Source: CAG-791 sp963629395 (GTDB lineage: Bacteria; Bacillota; Clostridia; Lachnospirales; Lachnospiraceae). From it: a stretch of 24,679 nucleotides of DNA. The stretch covers positions 1-24,679 of the forward strand of contig CAVGIV010000041.1 in the NCBI GenBank assembly GCA_963629395.1, in the 5' to 3' direction. Each line of letters starts with the position of its first letter. The first letter of the stretch is position 1. The notes below the pieces were generated by a model. It did no database searches. It saw only the letters and a list, made by a program, of their open reading frames with translations, and was not told where the DNA came from. The translations under genes were made by a program, and so were the position numbers. Positions 14,670 to 23,157 of the stretch are shown piece by piece.

Positions 14670-15835
14670 GAAAGGATCTGATTGCAGACAAGGCAGCATC
14701 CCTTCAGCCCTCCGGTATCCGCAAATTTTTTGATATCGTGGCAGACATGAAGGATGTGATTTCTCTTGGTGTGGGAGAGCCTGATTTTGACACGCCGTGG
14801 CACATTCGGGATGAGGGTATTTATTCCCTGGAAAAGGGAAGAACCTTCTATACCTCCAACTCCGGACTGAAGGAGCTTCGCATGGAGATTGCAGCCTACC
14901 TGCTAAGGACCCAGAAGCTCGACTACCACTATCTTTCGGAGATCTTTGTGACAGTGGGCGGCTCGGAGGCCATCGACCTTGCCATGCGGGCGCTTCTGAA
15001 TCCGGGCGATGAGGTGCTGATCCCGCAGCCCTCTTACGTATCTTATGAGCCCTGCGTGGTGATGGCGGACGGAAAGCCGGTCATCATTGAGCTGAAGGAA
15101 GAGAACCGGTTCCGTCTGACACCGGAGGAACTGGAAGCGGCCATTACACCCCGAACGAAAATATTGGTGATGCCGTTCCCCAACAATCCCACAGGAGCCA
15201 TTATGGAGCGGGAGGATCTGGAGAAGCTGGTTCCCATTATCAAGGAACATGAGCTGATCGTTCTTTCCGATGAGATCTACAGCGAGCTGACCTATGGGGG
15301 CAAAACGCACGTTTCCATTGCTTCGCTTCCGGACATGAAGGAACGCACCGTCCTCATCAATGGCTTTTCCAAGGCCTATGCGATGACCGGCTGGCGGCTG
15401 GGCTATGCCTGCGGACCGGAGGAGATCATTCGCCAGATGGTGAAGATTCACCAGTACTGCATCATGTGCGCGCCGACCACCTCGCAGTATGCTGCCGTTG
15501 AGGCGCTGCGAAACGGTGATGAGGACGTTGCCAGGATGCGGGAGTCCTATGATGAGAGAAGGCGGTTTGTCCTGTACATGTTAGGAGAGATGGGGCTTCC
15601 TTGCTTTGAACCGGAGGGGGCCTTCTATGTGTTCCCGTGTATTAAGGAGTTCGGGATGACCAGCGATGAATTTGCAACCAGACTGCTGCAGGAGGAGAAG
15701 GTGGCAATTGTTCCCGGAACTGCCTTTGGTGACTGCGGAGAAGGGTACCTGCGAATTTCGTATGCATATTCCATTGACAGCCTCAAAAAGGCACTCGGGC
15801 GGCTGGCAGCCTATGTACAGAAGCTGCGCGGGTGA
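14666..15835 (+). CDS. Pyridoxal-phosphate-dependent aminotransferase, class I/II
   Basis: The 389-residue cytosolic enzyme is a fold-type I aminotransferase of the aspartate/alanine/PatA-like group. The PLP-binding lysine is Lys236 in FSKAYAMTGWRLGY. Other family blocks are ISLGVGEPDFDTP, the TSNSGLKELR substrate loop, the PLP phosphate-binding GGSEAIDLA, PFPNNPTGA, SDEIYSEL and the C-terminal LRISYAYS with the carboxylate-binding arginine. It is complete and of normal length. Its ATG overlaps the Lrp-type regulator stop, a pairing seen repeatedly in Clostridia. The amino donor and acceptor are not predictable; aromatic, alanine or diaminopimelate-related roles all occur in this group. Confidence 0.93.
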   Translation: MRKDLIADKAASLQPSGIRKFFDIVADMKDVISLGVGEPDFDTPWHIRDEGIYSLEKGRTFYTSNSGLKELRMEIAAYLLRTQKLDYHYLSEIFVTVGGSEAIDLAMRALLNPGDEVLIPQPSYVSYEPCVVMADGKPVIIELKEENRFRLTPEELEAAITPRTKILVMPFPNNPTGAIMEREDLEKLVPIIKEHELIVLSDEIYSELTYGGKTHVSIASLPDMKERTVLINGFSKAYAMTGWRLGYACGPEEIIRQMVKIHQYCIMCAPTTSQYAAVEALRNGDEDVARMRESYDERRRFVLYMLGEMGLPCFEPEGAFYVFPCIKEFGMTSDEFATRLLQEEKVAIVPGTAFGDCGEGYLRISYAYSIDSLKKALGRLAAYVQKLRG

Positions 15836-15859
15836 TTAGAAAGAAACAGCTACAGATAT

Positions 15860-18274
15860 ATGAACGAAAAAGTACTGCGCATCTGCGAATTTCATAAAAT
15901 CACAGCCCGTCTGGAAGGCCTTGCAACCTCGGAACCGGGAAAGCGGCTTTGCAGAGAGCTGCTCCCGTATACCGATCTGGTCGACATTACAAGGGCGCAG
16001 GAGGAGACGGAGGCGGCACTTGGGTACCTTTTGCGCAACGGGTCTCTTAGCTTCGGCAATAACCGCGACTTCTCCGCAGCCTTTCAGGCCTTGCATGTAG
16101 GGATCAGTTTGTCTATTGCTGAGCTTTTGCAGTTTGCGGGCTTTCTGGAGAATGTGGCACGCGTGCGCAGTGCAGGACCCGAGTCGGAAGAAAATCCTCT
16201 GTATGATCTTTTTGACTGTCTGGTTCCGCTTAGCCCGGTGTCAGCGGAGATCCGCCGCTGCATCATCGGTGAGGATAAGATCAGCGATGACGCAAGCCCG
16301 GAGCTTAAAAAGCTGCGCCGCGAGATTGGCATCACAGATGACCGCATCCATGTGCAGCTGAATAAAATGCTGACGCAGACCTACGCCTCCTATCTGCAGG
16401 ACACGGTGGTCACCATGCGGGACGACCGGTACTGTCTACCGATCAAGAGCGAGTATAAGTCACAGGTGCGCGGCATCGTGCATGACCAGTCCTCGACAGG
16501 CTCCACTTTGTTCATTGAGCCGGCAGCCATCGTGGAGATGGGAAATCATATACGGGAGCTGGAATTTCAGGAGAAAAAGGAGGAGGCCAAGGTTTTGGAG
16601 ACCTTGTCGGGCCTTCTTTCCGATCATCTGACCGCCCTGCGGGACGACTGCGCCAACATGACACAGCTGGATTTCATCTTCGCAAGAGCGCACCTGGCTT
16701 TGGAGCAGGAGGCGGTGAGGCCGGAGTTTAATGAAGCGCATGTAATCCGAATTTATAAGGGCCGGCATCCGCTGATTGATGAGAAGAAGGTTGTTCCCAT
16801 CGACCTGACCATCGGCGAGAAGTATGACATGATCATCGTCACGGGACCGAACACCGGCGGCAAGACGGTGACGCTCAAAACCGTTGGCCTTTTCGAGCTG
16901 ATGGGGATGGCAGGACTGCACATTCCGGCGGCGGAGCACAGCGAGCTCTCTGTTTTTCGTGAGGTGTATGCAGACATCGGTGATGAACAGAGCATCGAGC
17001 AGAGCCTCTCGACCTTCTCCTCACATATGACAGCGATCGTTGATATTCTGAAGCGTGCCGATAAGAGCTGCCTGTGCCTGTTCGATGAGCTGGGGAGCGG
17101 GACGGATCCCACGGAGGGAGCCGCGCTTGCCATCTCCATTCTGAATTTCATGCACACAAGGAAAATAACGACGCTCGCCACCACGCACTACGCAGAGCTC
17201 AAGCTCTATGCCATGCGGACGCAGGGCATCGTCAATGCCAGCTGCGAGTTTGACCTGGAGACGCTCCAGCCCACCTATAAGCTGCTGGTCGGCGTTCCGG
17301 GGAAGAGCAATGCCTTTGCCATTTCACAAAAGCTTGGCCTTCCGGGCTACATCATCGAGACGGCAAGGGAGCAGCTGAGCAAGGAAACGCAGAATTTCGA
17401 AGATGTGCTGTCTGAGCTTGAGGATACAAGACGGCGCAATGCCAAGGCACAGGAAGAGATCGCCCGCATGCGGGCCGATCTCGACCGGCGCAGCAGGGAG
17501 CTGAAGACCAAAGAGGATTCCATAGAGGAGCGGCGCAGGAAAATTCTGGATCAGGCCAACGAAAAGGCACGCAATATCCTGCAGGACGCCAAAGATCAGG
17601 CGGACAGTGCCATTTCTGCCATCCGGAAAGGCAGCAAGGGCGCCGATATGACGGCGATGGAGCAGACCAGAACCAACCTACGAGAAAAGGTTTCTGCGAA
17701 GACACGCCGCCTCCAGAAGGAAACCGAAAAGCCGGTTCGTACCTCCAGCCTGAAGGCATCTGACCTGCACATTGGAGACCGGGTCCGCGTGCTCTCTCTG
17801 GGCATGCAGGGGACGGTGATCAAGCTTCCGGACCGCCAGGAAAAGGTCGGGGTCCAGTGCGGCATTATGAACTCGCAGATCCCGTTGAAGGATCTTGCTC
17901 TTCTGGACGAGGAAACCGGCATGACCATTGACTCGCGCGCCAAGAAAAAGACAGCCAGTGCCTTGAAACGCGCGTATGAGGATCAGTCGGGACGCATGAA
18001 TGCAGGCGGCATGGATCTGTCGCGGGCGATGCACATTTCGCCGGAGATCAACCTTCTCGGGATGACAACGGACGAAGCCGTTATGGCACTGGACAAATAT
18101 CTGGATGATGCGAGAATGTCGCATCTGGACACCGTGCGCATCGTGCACGGCAAGGGAACCGGTGCGCTGCGCAGCGCGGTACAGAATTATCTGCGCAGAC
18201 AGTCGTGGATTCGATCCTATCGTACCGGCGATTTCGGAGAAGGCGATGCCGGCGTTACCATTGTGACGCTGTAG
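15860..18274 (+). CDS. mutS2: MutS2 family ATPase/endonuclease
   Basis: The 804-residue protein has the MutS2 order: N-terminal core/clamp helices (1-290), the ATPase domain with Walker A TGPNTGGKT (from Thr328), Walker B LCLFDELGSGTDPTEGA (Asp409, Glu410) and the TTHYAELK switch. A charged coiled coil (about 515-620) and a KOW-like segment (LHIGDRVRVLSLGMQGTV, about 635-685) follow. A C-terminal Smr nuclease domain (about 730-804, INLLGMTTDEAV...VRIVHGKGTGALR) ends the protein. MutS2 lacks the MutS mismatch-reading domain; it is linked to suppression of recombination and, in Bacillus subtilis, to rescue of collided ribosomes. The start MNEKVLRICEFHKI matches family N-termini, but the ribosome binding site is weak. 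It follows the aminotransferase by 24 bases. Confidence 0.96.
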   Translation: MNEKVLRICEFHKITARLEGLATSEPGKRLCRELLPYTDLVDITRAQEETEAALGYLLRNGSLSFGNNRDFSAAFQALHVGISLSIAELLQFAGFLENVARVRSAGPESEENPLYDLFDCLVPLSPVSAEIRRCIIGEDKISDDASPELKKLRREIGITDDRIHVQLNKMLTQTYASYLQDTVVTMRDDRYCLPIKSEYKSQVRGIVHDQSSTGSTLFIEPAAIVEMGNHIRELEFQEKKEEAKVLETLSGLLSDHLTALRDDCANMTQLDFIFARAHLALEQEAVRPEFNEAHVIRIYKGRHPLIDEKKVVPIDLTIGEKYDMIIVTGPNTGGKTVTLKTVGLFELMGMAGLHIPAAEHSELSVFREVYADIGDEQSIEQSLSTFSSHMTAIVDILKRADKSCLCLFDELGSGTDPTEGAALAISILNFMHTRKITTLATTHYAELKLYAMRTQGIVNASCEFDLETLQPTYKLLVGVPGKSNAFAISQKLGLPGYIIETAREQLSKETQNFEDVLSELEDTRRRNAKAQEEIARMRADLDRRSRELKTKEDSIEERRRKILDQANEKARNILQDAKDQADSAISAIRKGSKGADMTAMEQTRTNLREKVSAKTRRLQKETEKPVRTSSLKASDLHIGDRVRVLSLGMQGTVIKLPDRQEKVGVQCGIMNSQIPLKDLALLDEETGMTIDSRAKKKTASALKRAYEDQSGRMNAGGMDLSRAMHISPEINLLGMTTDEAVMALDKYLDDARMSHLDTVRIVHGKGTGALRSAVQNYLRRQSWIRSYRTGDFGEGDAGVTIVTL

Positions 18275-18405
18275 GAAGGCGCTGGTGAAAGCGCTCCCCG
18301 CTCCGGCGCTGCAATGCATAGGGTGAACGCCGATGAAAGCGGTTCCCACGCCGGATCTGCACATTCGGGAAATCTCGGTGTGGCAGTACCAAAAGGAGAT
18401 ACGAG

Positions 18406-19119
18406 ATGGCAGTTAGCAAACAGAAAATATTGATTGTAGATGATGACGCCAATATTGCGGAGCTGATCAGTCTGTACCTTACCAAGGAATGCTACGACAC
18501 GCTGATTGCAGAGAATGGAGAGGAGGCACTGCAAAGCTATGCCTCCTATGCACCGGATCTGATTCTTCTGGACCTGATGCTGCCCGGAATAGACGGCTAT
18601 CAGGTCTGCCGCGAGATTCGCACGAAGGCGCAGACGCCCATCATCATGCTCAGCGCCAAGGGAGAGGTCTTCGATAAGGTTCTTGGACTGGAGCTGGGTG
18701 CAGACGACTACATGGAAAAGCCCTTTGATTCAAAGGAGCTGGTGGCCAGAGTAAAGGCGGTTCTGCGGCGGGTTCACCAGAATCCGCAGCAGCAAACGAT
18801 GCAGACGGCCGGCGGGGAGAAAATCGTCCGCTATTCAGATCTGACCATCAATCTGACCAATTATTCAGTCACATACGTGGGGCAAAATCTGGATATGCCG
18901 CCCAAAGAGCTGGAGCTGTTGTATTTTCTTGCCTCCCAGCCCAACCGGGTGTTCACAAGAGAACAGCTCCTTGACCAGATCTGGGGCTACGACTACATCG
19001 GGGATACCCGGACAGTAGATGTGCATATCAAACGCATCCGGGAGAAAATCCACGATAACCAGCACTGGCGCATTGCGACAATCTGGGGAATCGGTTACAA
19101 ATTTGAGGCCAATGCGTGA
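18406..19119 (+). CDS. OmpR/PhoB-family response regulator
   Basis: The 237-residue protein has a receiver domain (about 7-120) with acidic residues Asp12/Asp13, phospho-acceptor Asp56 in LILLDLMLP, switch Ser in IIMLSAKGE and the conserved Lys in MEKPF. A winged-helix effector domain follows (about 140-235), with PPKELELLYFLASQPNRVFTREQLLDQIWGYD and RTVDVHIKRIREKI. AAAGGAG lies upstream of the ATG. Its TGA overlaps the GTG of the sensor kinase, so the two form one two-component system. It resembles WalR and other cell-envelope regulators. The 131 bases upstream hold a short GCGCT/AGCGC hairpin but no convincing promoter or terminator, so it may be read from the mutS2 transcript. Confidence 0.95.
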   Translation: MAVSKQKILIVDDDANIAELISLYLTKECYDTLIAENGEEALQSYASYAPDLILLDLMLPGIDGYQVCREIRTKAQTPIIMLSAKGEVFDKVLGLELGADDYMEKPFDSKELVARVKAVLRRVHQNPQQQTMQTAGGEKIVRYSDLTINLTNYSVTYVGQNLDMPPKELELLYFLASQPNRVFTREQLLDQIWGYDYIGDTRTVDVHIKRIREKIHDNQHWRIATIWGIGYKFEANA

Positions 19120-20546
19120 GGAAGACGATCTATCTGAAGTTCATACTGGCGTACGCGCTGTTCGCAGTGTTCGGATTTATCGCGGTGGCGACCTTCGTGT
19201 CCAACATGACCGTGGACCAGGTGCGGCAGCAGGAGGCGGATACGCTCTACCGCGAGGCGACGACCATTGCAGATACCTACGCGGCAGAGCTTTACAGCTA
19301 TGAGACGTCCATTGACAGCGTGTATAAGCAGCTGCACTCCCTTGGCACATACCTGGGCGCCGATATTATGGTGCTGAACCCGTCAGGGCGAGTGGTGGTT
19401 GACAGCCAGTCCCGCATTGATCCGGAGACTGAGGTTCGGGTGGAGGACTTTTCGCCGTCGGCCTTTGCCGGCAATCTCTACACAGAGGGAACCTTCTGGG
19501 GGTATTTTACCGAGGATCAGCTTTCGGTTCTTGCACCCATCACGCAGAATTATAAAACGAGCGGCTATGTAGCCATTCATTACCGCGTGGCCAAGCTGCA
19601 GGAGGAGGCCAACCGAAGGCTGAACATCGCGTATGTGGAGCTTTTGATCATTCTTCTGCTGTCGCTGATTATTCTTATCTTTTTTACAGAAATTGTATAT
19701 TTCCCACTTCGCAAAATAACGAAAGCAACCGAACAGTATGCGGCCGGCAACATGCATTATGAGCTGACGGTGGACAGCGAGGATGAAATAGGGTATCTCG
19801 CGGCATCTCTAAGCTACATGGCCAGAAAGGTAGCGAGCTCTGAGGATGATCAGAAGAAGTTCATTGCTAACGTTTCACACGATTTTCGCTCGCCGCTGAC
19901 CTCCATCCGGGGATTTTTGCAGGCCATGCTGGACGGCACCATCCCGCCTGAGATGCATGAAAAATACATTGGAATTGTATTGAATGAAACGGACCGTCTT
20001 ACCAAGCTGACCAACGATCTGCTGGCCCTGAACAACCTGAATACAAAGGGCATGATGCTGAACTACACGGATTTTGACATCAATGGCGTGATCCGTCAGG
20101 TGGCGGCCTCCTTTGAACAGACGTGTCTGCGCAAGGGCGTCACGCTGGAGCTGGTTCTGACGGGAGAAGTGCTGTATGTCAATGCAGATCAGGACCGTAT
20201 TCAGCAGGTGTTGTATAATCTGATTGACAATGCCATTAAGTTCAGTAGCGCCAATACCTCCGTTCGAATTGAGACATCGGAGAAGCATCATAAGATTTTC
20301 GTATCTGTGAAGGATCGCGGCATAGGCATCCCTGTTCAGGAGCAAAGTGCTATTTTTGAACGCTTCTACAAGACGGATCTCTCCCGCGGAAAGGATAAAA
20401 AAGGAACCGGCCTTGGACTGTCGATCGTGCGGGAAATCCTGCGCGCGCACAATGAGAACATCAATGTAATATCTACAGAGGGAGTGGGGTCGGAATTTAT
20501 ATTCACTCTGAAGCGCTCCGGACTCAATGACAATCTGGAGGATTAG
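19116..20546 (+). CDS. Membrane sensor histidine kinase, partner of the OmpR-type regulator
   Basis: The 476-residue kinase has transmembrane helices at about 7-29 and 173-195 enclosing a roughly 140-residue extracellular sensor domain. A HAMP domain (about 196-245), the HisKA dimerisation helix with phospho-accepting His255 in NVSHDFRSPLTSI and a HATPase domain follow. The ATPase blocks are NLIDNAIKFS (N box), DRGIGIP (G1) and GTGLGLSIV (G2). There is no PAS domain, unlike WalK. GTG 19116 overlaps the regulator's stop (GTGA). Autophosphorylation at His255 and transfer to Asp56 of the regulator is the expected chemistry. The stimulus is unknown; the extracellular domain and the following HtrA/PDZ-like gene suggest an envelope signal. 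Confidence 0.95.
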   Translation: MRKTIYLKFILAYALFAVFGFIAVATFVSNMTVDQVRQQEADTLYREATTIADTYAAELYSYETSIDSVYKQLHSLGTYLGADIMVLNPSGRVVVDSQSRIDPETEVRVEDFSPSAFAGNLYTEGTFWGYFTEDQLSVLAPITQNYKTSGYVAIHYRVAKLQEEANRRLNIAYVELLIILLLSLIILIFFTEIVYFPLRKITKATEQYAAGNMHYELTVDSEDEIGYLAASLSYMARKVASSEDDQKKFIANVSHDFRSPLTSIRGFLQAMLDGTIPPEMHEKYIGIVLNETDRLTKLTNDLLALNNLNTKGMMLNYTDFDINGVIRQVAASFEQTCLRKGVTLELVLTGEVLYVNADQDRIQQVLYNLIDNAIKFSSANTSVRIETSEKHHKIFVSVKDRGIGIPVQEQSAIFERFYKTDLSRGKDKKGTGLGLSIVREILRAHNENINVISTEGVGSEFIFTLKRSGLNDNLED

Positions 20547-20622
20547 GGGCTGAACGGCTGGGAAGTTCTGCACTATTAGGGCAGTTATTTGTAAACGATG
20601 TACAAGAGCGCACAAAAGAGCT

Positions 20623-22086
20623 ATGGGAATGGATTTAAATACATCAGAGGAGAAAAAGCAAATAGCAGAGTCCTCCGGAGACAGAAACCGGGCCGAAGGT
20701 GCCGTACCGGAGGTGAACACGGATTTTATGAAGGAGGAAATCCGTCAGCGCCCGCTCAACAAGAAGCGTCTTCTGCGAAGGACGGCGATTACCGCATTTC
20801 TGGCGGTTCTGTTCGGGGTAGTGGCCTGCGCAGCGTTCCTCATTCTGGAACCGGTCATTAACCAGGCAATTACGCCGGCTGAGGAAACCACTCCTGTCAC
20901 ATTCCCGGAGGAAACAACGGAGGATGAGGTGTCGCCGGAGGATATGATTGCCAGTGATGAGGAAATTCAGGAGGCGGCAGCGGAGAAAAAGGCGGCCAGC
21001 CTTGTAGACGTGGATGCCATCCGCAAGGAGGTCCTCGAGGAAGTGAAAAAAGATCTGGCAGAGACAAGGAAGGCGGAGACGCAGCAGGATGCGACCGCAG
21101 AATATTCGCAGCTGTTCTCCACCCTGCAGGGGTTGGCCAATGAAGCGGCGAAGTCTATGGTAACGGTATCTGTTATTACTTCGAATTATGACTGGGCCGG
21201 CGATCTGTACAACAAAAGCGGATCGGTGAGCGGTCTGATTGTGGCGGAAAAGGGAGCAAATCTTCTGATTCTTGCCGGAGAGGATGACTATGCAGAGGCA
21301 GAGGAAATTCGTGTGCAGTTTGCGGATGGCCAGAGCGCAGAGGCGTCGGTTCTGGCACAGGACAGCATAACCGGGCTCACCATCCTGAGCGTAGATGAAG
21401 GGAAGCTCCAGGGGGGCTTTGCACAAAATGATCAGCTGGCCGTGGCGGTACTGGGGAGCAGCGAAAAGGACGAACTGACCGGGAGCCCTGTCATTGCTGT
21501 GGGGAGTCCTGCAGGAACCGCCGGCTCCATCAGCTACGGAGTCATAACGAACGCGGGACTCGCCCTTGATGTTACAGACAGCAGTTATCAGCAGATTTCG
21601 ACCGATATCAGCGGCAGCAAAACAGCCAGCGGGGTTCTGATCGATATGGAAGGGAGTGTTATCGGCTGGATTGACATGCAGTACCAGACGTCGGATGCAC
21701 AGAATCTGATCTGTGCAACGGGAATTACCGGATTAAAGCCCTTGATCGAGAAGCTGTCCAATGAAACCTCGGTGGGATACCTTGGCATCCATGCAGCAGA
21801 CGTGCCGGAGAATGTGCGGCAGGAGCAGAGCATTCCGGAGGGTGCCTACGTATTGAAAACAGAAATGGACTCTCCTGCCATGGAAGCGGGAATCCAGAGC
21901 GGCGATGTGATCACCGCCTTTGCGGGAAGAAAGATCACCAGCTGTGAAGAGCTGACAAGTCAGCTCCTGAATGCAAGAGCAGGAAGACAGCTGAGCATTC
22001 AGCTGAAACGGCAAAGCGGAGAGAGCTATACGGATGTTACAATTGTAGTAAATCTGGGAAGCCGGCTTGGCTTTGGCAAGCGCTGA
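20623..22086 (+). CDS. Membrane-anchored HtrA-like PDZ protein, probable pseudoprotease
   Basis: The 487-residue protein has a cytosolic N-terminus, one transmembrane helix (about 53-76), an acidic Glu/Thr-rich linker (85-125), a predicted coiled segment (126-160), a trypsin-like domain (about 170-375) and a C-terminal PDZ domain (about 385-478, YLGIHAADVPE... SPAMEAGIQSGDVITAF). The protease fold aligns with HtrA, but catalytic residues are missing. The LTNxHV histidine block is LILAGEDD (215-222). The catalytic Asp of DLAVL is Gly251 in TGLTIL. The GNSGGPL serine loop is KTASGVL (333-339), with only Ser336 a possible match. The architecture equals WalRK-linked HtrA proteins, so a non-catalytic binding or sensing role is likely. 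ATG 20623 has a weak ribosome binding site; ATG 20629 is an alternative. Confidence 0.85.
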   Translation: MGMDLNTSEEKKQIAESSGDRNRAEGAVPEVNTDFMKEEIRQRPLNKKRLLRRTAITAFLAVLFGVVACAAFLILEPVINQAITPAEETTPVTFPEETTEDEVSPEDMIASDEEIQEAAAEKKAASLVDVDAIRKEVLEEVKKDLAETRKAETQQDATAEYSQLFSTLQGLANEAAKSMVTVSVITSNYDWAGDLYNKSGSVSGLIVAEKGANLLILAGEDDYAEAEEIRVQFADGQSAEASVLAQDSITGLTILSVDEGKLQGGFAQNDQLAVAVLGSSEKDELTGSPVIAVGSPAGTAGSISYGVITNAGLALDVTDSSYQQISTDISGSKTASGVLIDMEGSVIGWIDMQYQTSDAQNLICATGITGLKPLIEKLSNETSVGYLGIHAADVPENVRQEQSIPEGAYVLKTEMDSPAMEAGIQSGDVITAFAGRKITSCEELTSQLLNARAGRQLSIQLKRQSGESYTDVTIVVNLGSRLGFGKR

Positions 22087-22110
22087 AAAGTTACCGTATA
22101 TTTACTATCT

Positions 22111-22128
22111 ACATAGACATAGGCATAG
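22111..22128 (+). repeat. Three tandem hexamers (A/G)CATAG upstream of the HD nuclease gene
   Basis: ACATAG, ACATAG and GCATAG follow each other without gaps, ending 12 bases before the ATG at 22141 and directly before the ribosome binding site GAAGGGA. The stretch lies in the only gap between the HtrA-like and HD genes. Function is unknown; it may be chance in a short AT-rich gap. Confidence 0.5.
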
Positions 22129-22140
22129 AAGGGACAGCAA

Positions 22141-23082
22141 ATGCAGTACATCAAGGATTTAAGGGAAGGAACGACAGTCAGCAGTATTTATCTTTGCCGC
22201 AAAAAGAGTGAGCTCACAGCCAAAAACGGCCGAGCCTACGACAGCCTTGTCCTGCAGGATAAAACCGGCAGCATCGACGGTAAAATATGGGATCCTGGTA
22301 GTGTCGGAATTGAAGAATTTGCAGAGATGGATTACGTCGACATCGTGGGAGAGGTCGTTGTTTTCCAGAAAAAATATCAGCTGAATATCAAAAGAGCCCG
22401 TAAGTGCCGGGAGGGAGAATACGATCCGTCCGAGTACATTCCTGTCACCAAGAAGGACCGCAAGACAATGTGGGATGAGATGATCCGACTTGCCAATAAG
22501 GTGAAGGAGCCGCACCTGCGGCAGCTGATTATCAAGTTCTTTGTGGAGGACAAGGAATTTATCCATGCATTCCAGGTTTCCTCGGCAGCGAAAACGGTAC
22601 ACCATGGTTTTATGGGAGGACTTCTGGAGCATACGCTGGGTGTTATGAAGCTGTGTGATGCCTTTGCAGACAATTATCCGTTCCTGAACAGGGACCTATT
22701 GCTGACAGCGGCCATGTTTCATGATATCGGCAAGACCAGAGAGCTTTCCCGGTTCCCGCAGAACGATTATACGGATGAGGGACAGCTGATCGGACACATC
22801 ATCATCGGCGTAGAGATGATTGATGAAAAGCTGCGGGAGATCAAGGATTTCCCTCCTGTCCTTTCTGCGGAGCTGCGTCACTGCATTCTGGCACACCACG
22901 GCGAGCTGGAATATGGCTCTCCGAAAAAGCCGGCACTGGCAGAGGCGGCGGCACTTAATTTTGCGGATAACGCAGATGCCAAGCTGGAGATCTTCAAGGA
23001 GATGTTTGATCGCGGCACGGAGGATAATGCCTGGCTTGGCTGGCAGCAGCTTTTGGATTCGAATATTCGGAAGACGGAATAG
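22141..23082 (+). CDS. yhaM: YhaM-like 3'-5' exoribonuclease (OB-fold plus HD domain)
   Basis: The 313-residue protein combines an N-terminal OB-fold nucleic-acid-binding domain (about 10-92, VSSIYLCRKKSEL... GSIDGKIWD) with an HD metal-dependent domain (about 150-290). The HD metal ligands are visible as HHGFMGGLLEHT (His164 and neighbours), MFHDIGKTREL (His194, Asp195), GHIIIG and CILAHHGELEYGSP. This is the YhaM/CBF1 arrangement; Bacillus subtilis YhaM is a cytosolic Mn/Co-dependent 3'-5' exoribonuclease and length matches. GAAGGGA lies upstream of the ATG. A hairpin terminator follows 28 bases after the stop. Confidence 0.9.
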   Translation: MQYIKDLREGTTVSSIYLCRKKSELTAKNGRAYDSLVLQDKTGSIDGKIWDPGSVGIEEFAEMDYVDIVGEVVVFQKKYQLNIKRARKCREGEYDPSEYIPVTKKDRKTMWDEMIRLANKVKEPHLRQLIIKFFVEDKEFIHAFQVSSAAKTVHHGFMGGLLEHTLGVMKLCDAFADNYPFLNRDLLLTAAMFHDIGKTRELSRFPQNDYTDEGQLIGHIIIGVEMIDEKLREIKDFPPVLSAELRHCILAHHGELEYGSPKKPALAEAAALNFADNADAKLEIFKEMFDRGTEDNAWLGWQQLLDSNIRKTE

Positions 23083-23110
23083 TTACGAAAATGTTTGTAT
23101 TACGTGAATC

Positions 23111-23140
23111 AGCCCATGTCGAATGACATGGGCTTCTGTT
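23111..23140 (+). terminator. Rho-independent terminator after the YhaM-like gene
   Basis: AGCCCATGTC (23111-23120) pairs perfectly with GACATGGGCT (23125-23134) around GAAT, followed by a T-rich tail (TCTGTTT). It lies before the chosen start of the rRNA methyltransferase gene and ends only about 18 bases from it. The tail is short, so some read-through into the next gene is likely. Confidence 0.75.
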
Positions 23141-23157
23141 TAAAGCGGAGATATCCA

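Noticed and set aside
20644..21426. Reverse-strand open frame of 260 codons opposite the HtrA-like gene
   Set aside because: Antisense to a gene with clear transmembrane, protease-fold and PDZ segments; no ribosome binding site or motifs.
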